Shown piece by piece: positions 39,290-45,348 of a stretch of DNA of 45,348 bases (within the stretch, counting starts at the first letter, position 1; the number at the start of each line of letters is the position of its first letter). The DNA comes from JAHCHG01 sp038246645 (GTDB taxonomy: Bacteria; Acidobacteriota; Blastocatellia; Pyrinomonadales; Pyrinomonadaceae), in NCBI GenBank assembly GCA_038246645.1, contig JBBRVS010000012.1:1-45348 (forward strand). The letters are read 5' to 3'. A model generated the notes under the pieces. It searched no databases, was not told where the DNA came from, and was given only the letters and a program-made list of their open reading frames with translations. The position numbers and the translations under genes were made by a program.

Positions 39290-39574
39290 ATGAAATGGCT
39301 TAAGTTTTTGCTGATACTCGTCGCGCTCGGTGTCGGTGCGTATTTATTGTTCTGGCTGATCGGCGTTATTTACGGTCTTTTATTTTATATCGTCGGAATC
39401 GGTCTGCTCGCCCTCGGCGGAGCGGTCGGTTATAAAGTATTTTTGAGCGGCGACACCGAAGACGAAAAACCGCAACTCGAAGAAAAGCGACCGATCGGGA
39501 TTTCGGAATTTGACGAAACCGACCGCGCCCTCGATGAATTAAGGCGCAAATATCTGCCGGAAGAGAAAAAATAA
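39290..39574 (+). CDS. Small two-helix membrane protein, unknown function
   Basis: 94 residues from ATG 39290, chosen because GGAG lies 6 nt before it and the hydrophobic helix begins at once; a TTG at 39254 is less likely. Two helices (FLLILVALGVGAYLLFWLIG and YGLLFYIVGIGLLALGGAVG) are followed by an acidic/basic cytoplasmic tail with DRALDELRRKYLPEEKK. The family is not recognised. It is divergent from murE with about 100 nt between the starts. Confidence 0.65.
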   Translation: MKWLKFLLILVALGVGAYLLFWLIGVIYGLLFYIVGIGLLALGGAVGYKVFLSGDTEDEKPQLEEKRPIGISEFDETDRALDELRRKYLPEEKK

Positions 39575-39576
39575 AT

Positions 39577-39611
39577 AAAATTGAAAACGGAAAATGAAAA
39601 ACAGAAAAGTT
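39577..39611 (+). repeat. Heptamer tandem repeat
   Basis: Five degenerate 7-nt units AAAATTG, AAAACGG, AAAATGA, AAAACAG, AAAAGTT, 2 nt after the preceding stop. The first two units equal those at 7713-7726. Confidence 0.55.
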
Positions 39612-39722
39612 GTTTGACTTAAAACGACACTTTACTGAGCCTCGCCTCGCTAGACATTATCCGCTCTTTTAGCTAAATTCAGATTTGGCTGTTTTACAAT
39701 CGAGAGTTTTAAAAATAAATCG

Positions 39723-39807
39723 GCTGAGGTGGCGTAATTGGTAGCCGCGCTGGTCTTAGGAGCCAGTGCCGAAAGGCGTGCGAGTTCGAGTCTCGCCCTC
39801 AGCACCA
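39723..39807 (+). tRNA. tRNA-Leu (anticodon UAG)
   Basis: 85 nt with all arms. The acceptor GCTGAGG pairs with CCTCAGC, discriminator A, and CCA is encoded. The anticodon stem CTGGT / GCCAG encloses CTTAGGA (anticodon TAG, reads CUA/CUG family codons). A long variable arm (TGCCGAAAGGCGT), typical of leucine, and a T arm GCGAG-TTCGAGT-CTCGC are present. An ORF frame that runs through it is spurious. Confidence 0.96.
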
Positions 39808-39932
39808 TAACTTTTTTTACTTTAATTGATTTTTATAAACAACCTGAATTTCTTGCCGCAACATCTATAGTTTTGTCAAGAAAGACTCTTTCCCCAATCA
39901 AATCAATAATTTGTAGAGGAGATATAATCAAA

Positions 39933-40310
39933 ATGAAAAAATTAGCTTTGGCTTTTGCCATCTTCGGAGCAATCTTTGTATTCGGAACGTCGGAAAATGT
40001 TAACGCCCAGACGATGACCTGGCGCGGAACGGTTGATGATGTCGTGGAAGTTACGATTCGCGGCAGACGAGCCGATACGGAAACGGTCAGCGGACGCCAG
40101 TATCGCGATGGACGAGCGCGTTTTCAGGGACGCGGCGGACGCGGCAGCCGCGATAACGGACGCGCTCGGGTTAGCAAAAATGAAGGTCGCGGCAAAGTTC
40201 GCGTTGTTCAACAGCCGAGCCGACGCAATAATTATACGACCATTATCAGAATAGATGATTCGAAGGGCGGTGCCGACCGATATAATTTTACCGTTGAATG
40301 GGATGATTAA
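39933..40310 (+). CDS. Small secreted Arg/Gly-rich protein, unknown function
   Basis: 125 residues from ATG 39933, preceded by a strong Shine-Dalgarno sequence (GAGGAGAT). A signal peptide (LALAFAIFGAIFVFG, cleavage after VNAQ) is followed by TMTWRGTVDDVVEVTIRGR, an Arg/Gly-rich middle (RFQGRGGRGSRDNGRARVSK) and a beta-rich end (YTTIIRIDDSKGGADRYNFT). The mature protein is very basic in the middle and acidic at the end, which suggests binding of a polyanion or cell-surface polymer. The family is not recognised. A good terminator follows. Confidence 0.75.
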   Translation: MKKLALAFAIFGAIFVFGTSENVNAQTMTWRGTVDDVVEVTIRGRRADTETVSGRQYRDGRARFQGRGGRGSRDNGRARVSKNEGRGKVRVVQQPSRRNNYTTIIRIDDSKGGADRYNFTVEWDD

Positions 40311-40330
40311 AAATCAATCAAAATAAGTTA

Positions 40331-40373
40331 AAATAGCAGGTTTTCAGTTTTGCCTAACCTGCTATTTTTTTTT
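40331..40373 (+). terminator. Rho-independent terminator
   Basis: AAATAGCAGGTT (40331-40342) pairs with AACCTGCTATTT (from 40356), followed by a T-run to 40373. Confidence 0.9.
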
Positions 40374-40433
40374 GTTTCCCGAACATCTGATTTTTAATTA
40401 AAAACCTTGAATGTTTTGCCGAAAACTCTCAAT

Positions 40434-40462
40434 TCGACATTTTTTGCCAAGTTGGTTATTCT
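40434..40462 (+). promoter_or_regulatory. Candidate promoter of tig
   Basis: TCGACA (40434-40439; 5 of 6 to consensus), 17-nt spacer and TATTCT (40457-40462), about 60 nt before the tig start. Confidence 0.4.
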
Positions 40463-40524
40463 TTTCTTGAGAGATTTAACAAGAATTTTTGAACAAAAAA
40501 ATCAAATAAAACTTAAAAAATATA

Positions 40525-42003
40525 ATGAAAACAGAATTAGTCGAAGTATCTCCGACGCAAAGAGAAATTAAAATCGAAATCGAACCCGAAGAAGTCAGAG
40601 CGGTTTATAATAAGGTCAGCCAAAAATACGCGAAATCGGCGCAAGTTCCCGGATTTCGCAAAGGTAATGCACCCGTTGATGTTGTGCGGATGCGGTATAA
40701 ACAAGAAATCCGGCAAGACGTTCTGCAGGAATTGCTCGCGCCGAAAGTAACGGAAGCGATTCAGCAGCACGAATTAACGCCGCTGGTCGAACCGCAGCTT
40801 CATCTGGATAATGCCGAAAATGTTAAATTAAACGGCTCGGAACCGGTAATGCTGCACGTCCACGTTGAAGTTATGCCGGAAATTCCTACGCCGGAATACA
40901 AGGGGCTGGAAATTACGCGCCGCCCGAAACCCGTCGAAGACGGCGAAATCGAATCAATAATTGACGAACGCCGCCAGGAATTTGCTTCGCTGATTCCGGT
41001 CGAAGATCGCGCTTCCGAAGAAGGCGACACGATTCTGGTTGATCTGGAAGGCATTTTCGCAGGTGACCCGAATGCCGAACCGATTTCGGCGGAAAATCTC
41101 GAAATCAAACTCGGCGATGAAGGAATCGAAAAATCTTTTACCGAAAATCTTATCGGTCTGAAAGAAGATAATGTCAAGGAATTTACGATTGACTATCCGC
41201 AGGAATTTTCTTCGCCCGCTTTAGCCGGAAAAACCTTGAATTACAAGGCGGTCGTCAAATCGGTCGGTAAACTGGAACTGCCTGAAATGGACGACGAATG
41301 GGCGCAGAGTCTGGATCAGGGCTTTGACTCAATGAACGATCTGCGCGAAAAACTGCGTGCCGATCTGGAACAGGTCGCTTTTACCGAAGCCGACAATCGC
41401 GTGCGCAATGAGCTGATCGCCAAACTTGTCGAAACGCATCCGTTCGAAGTTCCGAACGCGCTGATCGATATGCAGGCGCGGAATCTTTTAAATAATTTCG
41501 GACAGGATCTGGCGCAGCGCGGAGTTGATTTGAGCAAGGTCGAGAAGGACTTTATCGAAATGGCTTACACGCAAATGCGCGGACAAGCCGAGCGCGATGT
41601 GCGCGGCGCGATTTTATTGGAAAAAGTTGCGGAACTTGAAAATGCCGAGGTTTCGAGCGAAGAAATCGCCGCCGAAATCGAGCAGATGGCAAATTATTAT
41701 CAGGTTTCGCCCGAAGAAATTCGCACTTCTTTAAGTCAACAGGAAGGCGGCGAAGCCAATATTGCCAATAGTTTGCGAACAAGAAAAGCAGTCGAGGCTT
41801 TGGTCGCCAATGCAAAAATTGCCGACGGTGAATGGATTGACGAAACAAACGCACCGGTCGCAGTTGAAGCCGAAAAAGACGCTGAAGCGGAAGAAAAACC
41901 GAAAAAGAAGACGGCGAAAGCCGAAAAGAAACCGAAAGCTGAAAAAGCCGAAAAAGAAGAACCGAAAAAGGAAACCAAGAAAAAAGCGGCTAAAAAAGAT
42001 TAA
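40525..42003 (+). CDS. tig: Trigger factor (ribosome-associated chaperone, peptidyl-prolyl isomerase)
   Basis: 492 residues. The ribosome-binding signature GFRKGNAP is at residues 43-50. The FKBP-type isomerase domain is ~155-240 (ASEEGDTILVDLEGIFAGDP, FTENLIGLKEDNVKEFTIDY), followed by the helical C-domain. The last ~50 residues are an unusual Lys/Ala/Glu-rich tail (EKPKKKTAKAEKKPKAEKAE and on), longer than in typical trigger factors. It shields nascent chains at the exit tunnel. Gene order tig-clpP-clpX is conserved across bacteria. Confidence 0.97.
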   Translation: MKTELVEVSPTQREIKIEIEPEEVRAVYNKVSQKYAKSAQVPGFRKGNAPVDVVRMRYKQEIRQDVLQELLAPKVTEAIQQHELTPLVEPQLHLDNAENVKLNGSEPVMLHVHVEVMPEIPTPEYKGLEITRRPKPVEDGEIESIIDERRQEFASLIPVEDRASEEGDTILVDLEGIFAGDPNAEPISAENLEIKLGDEGIEKSFTENLIGLKEDNVKEFTIDYPQEFSSPALAGKTLNYKAVVKSVGKLELPEMDDEWAQSLDQGFDSMNDLREKLRADLEQVAFTEADNRVRNELIAKLVETHPFEVPNALIDMQARNLLNNFGQDLAQRGVDLSKVEKDFIEMAYTQMRGQAERDVRGAILLEKVAELENAEVSSEEIAAEIEQMANYYQVSPEEIRTSLSQQEGGEANIANSLRTRKAVEALVANAKIADGEWIDETNAPVAVEAEKDAEAEEKPKKKTAKAEKKPKAEKAEKEEPKKETKKKAAKKD

Positions 42004-42012
42004 GTGTTCAGA

Positions 42013-42064
42013 GTAACGGCTTCAGCCGTGAAAATATCGCAGAAATCACGGCTGAAGCCTTTAC
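42013..42064. repeat. Palindromic element after tig
   Basis: The arms GTAACGGCTTCAGCCGTGA (42013-42031) and its reverse complement with one mismatch (42046-42064), with a 14-nt loop. It begins 9 nt after the tig stop. There is no T-run, so it is a REP-like element or mRNA 3' stabiliser. Confidence 0.75.
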
Positions 42065-42231
42065 TCCAAACAAAAATTTACCCTGAGAGTTTGCAATTTG
42101 GAAGATAAAATGTAAAATCTAAAATCATCTGACACAGCTGTTATTTCAACAGTTTATCTCCAAAAAGTTAAAGTAGTTCTTAAACGCAGATTCTCTATTT
42201 CAGACAAACTTTAGAAAAAAGAGGAAAGATT

Positions 42232-42819
42232 ATGGCTTTAGTTCCAATGGTTGTCGAACAAACTTCGCGCGGCGAGCGTGCCTTCGACATTTATTCGCGT
42301 TTATTAAAAGACAGTATTATTTTTATCGGTACGCCGATTGACGATATGATCGCCAATTTGATCGTCGCCCAGCTTCTCTTTCTGGAAGCCGAAGACCCGG
42401 AACGCGACATCAATTTGTATATCAATTCGCCCGGCGGTTCGATCACTGCCGGGATGGCGGTCTACGACACGATGCAGTTTATCAAAAACGATGTCACGAC
42501 CATTTGTATCGGACAATGCGCCTCGATGGGGGCTTTGCTCTTGACGGCGGGCGCAAAAGGCAAACGCTTTGCTCTGCCGCATTCACGCGTGCTGATTCAT
42601 CAGCCGTCGGGCGGTGCTTCGGGGCAGGAAACCGATGTGCGGATTATGGCGCAGGAAATTTTGCGGATGCGCGAGATGACCTCGCGGATTATCGCCCATC
42701 ATTCGGGACAAACCTACGATCAGGTCGAACTCGACGTTGAACGCGACCGCATTATGTCCGCCGCGCAAGCCAAGGATTACGGCTTGATTGACGAAGTAAT
42801 CGAACACAGAGATAAATAG
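42232..42819 (+). CDS. clpP: ATP-dependent Clp protease proteolytic subunit
   Basis: 195 residues, the normal length. The serine-protease triad is Ser98 (CASMGALLL), His123 (RVLIHQPSGG) and Asp172 (ERDRIM). The oligomerisation helix and YINSPGGSITAGMAVYDTM are typical. It forms the tetradecameric proteolytic chamber that works with ClpX, encoded 98 nt downstream. AGAGGAAAG before the ATG is a good Shine-Dalgarno sequence. Confidence 0.98.
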   Translation: MALVPMVVEQTSRGERAFDIYSRLLKDSIIFIGTPIDDMIANLIVAQLLFLEAEDPERDINLYINSPGGSITAGMAVYDTMQFIKNDVTTICIGQCASMGALLLTAGAKGKRFALPHSRVLIHQPSGGASGQETDVRIMAQEILRMREMTSRIIAHHSGQTYDQVELDVERDRIMSAAQAKDYGLIDEVIEHRDK

Positions 42820-42823
42820 TTAA

Positions 42824-42912
42824 GAGTTTACAGGGTTTGCCGGGGTTGCCGAGTTGTTAATTAATAAGACAAACTCGGCAAACCCTGTAAACTCGACAAA
42901 CTCGGCAAACTT
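42824..42912 (+). repeat. Inverted array of 9-nt tandem repeats between clpP and clpX
   Basis: Left units: GAGTTTACA, GGGTTTGCC, GGGGTTGCC, GAGTTGTTA (from 42824). Right units: GACAAACTC, GGCAAACCC, TGTAAACTC, GACAAACTC, GGCAAACTT (42868-42912). The left start (42824-42842) is perfectly complementary to 42876-42894 over 19 bp. The array starts 4 nt after clpP and ends 5 nt before clpX. Confidence 0.9.
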
Positions 42913-42917
42913 AAAAT

Positions 42918-44162
42918 ATGGCTTTAAGACGATCAGAAGAAATTTTGCGCTGTTCATTTTGCGGGAAATCGCAGAACGAAGTTAAGAAATTGATTGCCGG
43001 ACCGAGTGTCTATATCTGCAATGAATGTATAGACATCTGCAACGAAATTATCAATGACGACGAACAGGCGGAAGCGGCGACAATTCGCACATCTCTGCCG
43101 AAACCGCACGAAATCAAGGCGTTTTTAGACGAATACGTGATCGGGCAGGACGAAAGTAAAAAACGCCTGTCGGTCGCCGTTTATCAGCATTACAAACGCA
43201 TCGAGATGGCAAAACGCCGCTCGGACATCGAACTGCAAAAATCTAATATTCTTCTGATCGGTCCGACCGGAACGGGAAAAACTCTGCTCGCGCAAACCTT
43301 GGCGAGAGTTTTGAGCGTTCCTTTCTGCATCGTTGACGCGACGACTCTGACCGAAGCCGGATATGTCGGCGAAGATGTTGAAAATATCATTCTGCGCCTT
43401 CTGCAATCGGCGGACGGCGATGTCGAACTGGCGCAACAGGGAATTATCTATATTGACGAAATTGATAAAATCTGCCGCAAAGACGACAATCCTTCGATCA
43501 CGCGGGACGTTTCGGGCGAAGGTGTCCAACAAGCACTACTTAAAATTTTAGAAGGAACGGTTGCCAATGTGCCGACGCAGGGCGGGCGCAAACATCCGCA
43601 GCAGGAATTTTGCCCGGTTGACACAACCAATATTCTGTTCATCTGCGGCGGCGCATTTATCGGTTTGGACCGGGTTGTCGAAAAGCGTTTCCGCAATAAA
43701 TCGCTCGGTTTTCAGGCGGAGATCAAAGCCAGCAAAGACCGGCAAGCCGAAGCGTATGAAAAACTCGAACCCGAAGATTTGATCCATTACGGTCTGATTC
43801 CGGAATTTGTCGGAAGACTTCCCGTTCTCGGAGTTTTAAATGAACTCGACGAAGCGGCACTCGTGCAAATTCTGACCGAACCGAAAAACGCGCTACTCAA
43901 ACAATACCAGCGCAAATTCGAGTTTGATAATGTTCGCCTGAAATTTACCGACGACGCGATCAAAGCGGTTGCCGGACTGGCGCAAAAGCGAAAAGTCGGC
44001 GCACGCGGTTTGATGATGATTATGGAAGAAGTTCTGCTGCATTATATGTATGATCTGCCGTCGCAAAAGAAAATCAAGGAATTGACGATCACCAAGGATA
44101 TGATCGAGAAAAAAGCCACCACCGCGCTCGAAGTCGTTCGCGAACTGGACGAAGCGGCTTAA
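42918..44162 (+). CDS. clpX: ATP-dependent Clp protease ATP-binding subunit ClpX
   Basis: 414 residues. The N-terminal zinc-binding domain has Cys12, Cys15, Cys34 and Cys37. The AAA+ module has Walker A GPTGTGKT (115-122), pore loop GYVG (EAGYVGEDVE), Walker B IIYIDEIDK, the ClpP-contact/sensor region LIPEFVGRLP and the C-terminal RKVGARGLM. It unfolds tagged substrates and feeds them to ClpP. It has no Shine-Dalgarno sequence; the 9-nt array occupies the region before the ATG. Confidence 0.98.
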   Translation: MALRRSEEILRCSFCGKSQNEVKKLIAGPSVYICNECIDICNEIINDDEQAEAATIRTSLPKPHEIKAFLDEYVIGQDESKKRLSVAVYQHYKRIEMAKRRSDIELQKSNILLIGPTGTGKTLLAQTLARVLSVPFCIVDATTLTEAGYVGEDVENIILRLLQSADGDVELAQQGIIYIDEIDKICRKDDNPSITRDVSGEGVQQALLKILEGTVANVPTQGGRKHPQQEFCPVDTTNILFICGGAFIGLDRVVEKRFRNKSLGFQAEIKASKDRQAEAYEKLEPEDLIHYGLIPEFVGRLPVLGVLNELDEAALVQILTEPKNALLKQYQRKFEFDNVRLKFTDDAIKAVAGLAQKRKVGARGLMMIMEEVLLHYMYDLPSQKKIKELTITKDMIEKKATTALEVVRELDEAA

Positions 44163-44190
44163 GCAATTTTTAATTTATTGTTAAATAAGG

Positions 44191-44227
44191 AAAAGGTTAT
44201 AAGAGAATTCTCTTGTAACCTTTTTTT
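44191..44227 (+). terminator. Rho-independent terminator after clpX
   Basis: A 16-bp stem with one G-T wobble (AAAAGGTTATAAGAGA with its partner) and a 2-nt loop, followed by seven T. Confidence 0.9.
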
Positions 44228-44232
44228 AGCTA

Positions 44233-44485
44233 AGAAACTGTTTGAAAACTCGAAAAAGTCGCTGAAAGCGACAAATAGTGGCTTTCAGCCGCCGGACGAG
44301 AATCGCTGGGTTGATTGCAAGTCGTTCAATCGCTCGCTGTCAGTGAGCAACATTCGGCGGATTTTGTGCGACACTTTCAGCGTCGGAAGGCTTTATCCAT
44401 CAAATACCCGGCGATTCTCGCCAGGCTATAATGTCAGTCATCTTCGATGACAAAAACAACAATTTCGAGTTTTCAAACAGCTTCT
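44233..44485. mobile_element. MITE-like element, 253 bp, TIR family 3
   Basis: Terminal inverted repeats of 23 bp with one mismatch (AGAAACTGTTTGAAAACTCG plus AAA; 44233-44255 / 44463-44485). Interior partial palindromes include GTCGCTGAAAGCGAC, and GAGAATCGC with GCGATTCTC. An internal 90-codon frame shows no family features. It begins 5 nt after the clpX terminator. A diverged relative is at 31697. Confidence 0.8.
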
Positions 44486-44810
44486 GAGAGAAGTTTGACA
44501 AAAATACAGGCTGAAAGTATCTAATACCGAGTTGCACGAAAAAAAAATAATAGTTAAGCAAGCTACTCCCAAGACCGCAGTTTTCGATTTTATCAAACAC
44601 ACGCTCTCAATTTTGTATTAATAAAATTTTATAAAAACTAAAATAGAAGAAAAAATTTTGACTTTTGAAATCAATTACGCTAATTTTCTCAAAACTGAAA
44701 AATTTAATTTTTTCCACTTTTCACTTTCTACCCACGAAGGTAAAGATAAATAGATTAAAAAACTGAAAATTTAAAGAGTGATTTTAAGGCTTATCACACC
44801 TGTATTTAAA
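44486..44810 (+). other. AT-rich gap with weak promoter candidates
   Basis: No gene is seen. A perfect TTGACA (44495-44500), just outside the preceding element, has only a poor -10 (TATCTA at 44518). TTGACT (44658-44663) with TAATTT 17 nt later (44681-44686) is a second weak candidate for the gene at 44811. Confidence 0.3.
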
Positions 44811-45158
44811 ATGAAAATCAAAAAAATTAATTACTGTATTATCATTTTGCTTGCGGTTTTTATTGGTTCAGCAGTCAACGCGCTGGCACAAATGCCGACA
44901 CCTATTCCGACCCTTGTTCCCACTATACAGGGAGAGTACCATATATACCGAGTTGGATTGCAAGAGATGATTTTGGAAGGTTTCCGAAAACATGGACTGA
45001 TCCTTGGTATTGGCTTTGGCATAATGATGATAGTGGGGGGCTCATCCGCGTTCACTCTCAAACATATAATATCGGAACAATGCAATCGGGCAGTTGCTAT
45101 TCCGGTTGGTGCCAGAGGTAGTATCAAAAGTTGTGGAAATGGAAAAAAGATAAAATAA
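44811..45158 (+). CDS. Small exported/membrane protein, unknown function
   Basis: 115 residues from ATG 44811, chosen because it starts the signal peptide (YCIIILLAVFIGSAVNALAQ); a GTG at 44778 adds an unlikely leader. A Pro/Thr-rich stretch (MPTPIPTLVPT) follows, then a segment ending in a membrane helix (LILGIGFGIMMIVGGSSAFT, ~70-90) and a basic tail with two Cys residues. No family is recognised. The next gene follows after 62 nt and may be cotranscribed. Confidence 0.55.
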   Translation: MKIKKINYCIIILLAVFIGSAVNALAQMPTPIPTLVPTIQGEYHIYRVGLQEMILEGFRKHGLILGIGFGIMMIVGGSSAFTLKHIISEQCNRAVAIPVGARGSIKSCGNGKKIK

Positions 45159-45159
45159 T

Positions 45160-45220
45160 AGCGTATCCTTGTTTTGATCAAAAAACATTACAGGCAAGCA
45201 GCCTATAAAGGAGATACGCT
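45160..45220 (+). promoter_or_regulatory. Inverted repeat that would sequester the Shine-Dalgarno sequence of the last gene
   Basis: AGCGTATCCTT (45160-45170) pairs with AAGGAGATACGCT (45208-45220) through an 8-bp perfect stem, one bulged A and three more pairs, one of them a wobble. The Shine-Dalgarno AAGGAG is within the stem, and the stem ends at the base before the ATG. The left arm starts 1 nt after the previous stop codon. Confidence 0.5.
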
Positions 45221-45348
45221 ATGAATCAAAATTACACTAAAAGTAAGAAAAATTACAACGATAATCTGTTCTTTGATAATGATCTTTATGAAAATGAAGC
45301 CGAACTGCCGCAATTTAATTTGGAGAAATTAGCCCGGGCAGCCGCTCA
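45221..45348 (+). CDS. Start of an unrecognised gene cut by the window end
   Basis: ATG 45221 with a near-perfect Shine-Dalgarno sequence (AAGGAG, 7 nt spacing); 42 codons are open to the window edge. The visible part is Asn/Lys/Asp-rich (NYTKSKKNYNDNLFFDNDLY) and then more ordinary (EAELPQFNLEKLARAAA). No family can be named. Confidence 0.6.
   Translation, partial: MNQNYTKSKKNYNDNLFFDNDLYENEAELPQFNLEKLARAAA

Noticed and set aside
39723..39807. tRNA-Leu as an integration site of a mobile island
   Set aside because: No integrase and no direct repeat of the tRNA 3' end is seen on either side within the window.
39738..39932. Upstream extension of the small secreted protein from TTG 39738
   Set aside because: It starts within tRNA-Leu; the ATG at 39933 has a strong Shine-Dalgarno sequence and begins a signal peptide.
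44178..44450. 90-codon ORF after clpX
   Set aside because: It runs through the clpX terminator and the MITE-like element, and its translation is repeat-derived.

Overview
The window looks like chromosomal DNA of an acidobacterium, most likely Blastocatellia / Pyrinomonadaceae-like. The pointers are two tandem secreted proteins of the 'VWFA-related Acidobacterial' type, a very large secreted Calx-beta / VCBS-repeat protein, a PilC-PilB-secretin locus whose secretin ends in a cohesin-like domain, meso-DAP type MurE, moderate GC content, and an unusually dense load of short tandem repeats and palindromic elements. This placement is inferred from gene families; no 16S gene is present.

Layout. 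1-2300 is a small defence-like region: the 3' end of a type ISP restriction-modification gene, a winged-helix regulator with a perfect palindromic operator, an AbiEii-like nucleotidyltransferase split by a frameshift, and a decayed second copy of the ISP 3' end. 2298-4700 (minus) carries guaB and a RodZ-like gene. 4919-8280 is a compact bacterial microcompartment (BMC) operon: two hexameric shell proteins around an AdhE-type acylating aldehyde dehydrogenase, a zinc-ribbon tail-anchored protein and a 33-residue membrane peptide; no pentamer vertex gene is visible. 8430-10572 (minus) holds the two VWFA proteins. 10893-19153 is a type IV pilus / type II secretion-like operon (PilC, PilB, secretin, two pseudopilins, PilM-like). 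19470-22096 is an ECF sigma factor, DUF4870, zinc-finger anti-sigma and bactofilin-like membrane protein cluster. 22467-31196 is one gene for a 2909-residue secreted protein with a strong promoter and a long leader. 31.3-32.1 kb is a gene-free field of repeats. 32.2-39.6 kb has rpsT, a J-domain membrane protein, a truncated exbD, pabB, an APC transporter, a PilZ protein, murE and a small membrane protein. 39.7-44.2 kb has tRNA-Leu(UAG), a small secreted protein and the conserved tig-clpP-clpX set. The window ends with two unrecognised genes, the last cut by the window edge.

The most unusual signal is the repeats. (i) Arrays of 4-6 heptamers with array-specific sequence occur more than a dozen times, in leaders, gene ends and inside coding sequence (aldehyde dehydrogenase linker, both pseudopilin N-termini, pabB). 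(ii) Three inverted arrays of 9-nt units (5312, 18112, 42824) lie between co-oriented genes and end 1-5 nt before the downstream start codon (aldehyde dehydrogenase, pilM-like, clpX), leaving no Shine-Dalgarno sequence. (iii) Several MITE-like palindromes with long terminal inverted repeats are present; one supplies the last 19 codons of murE.
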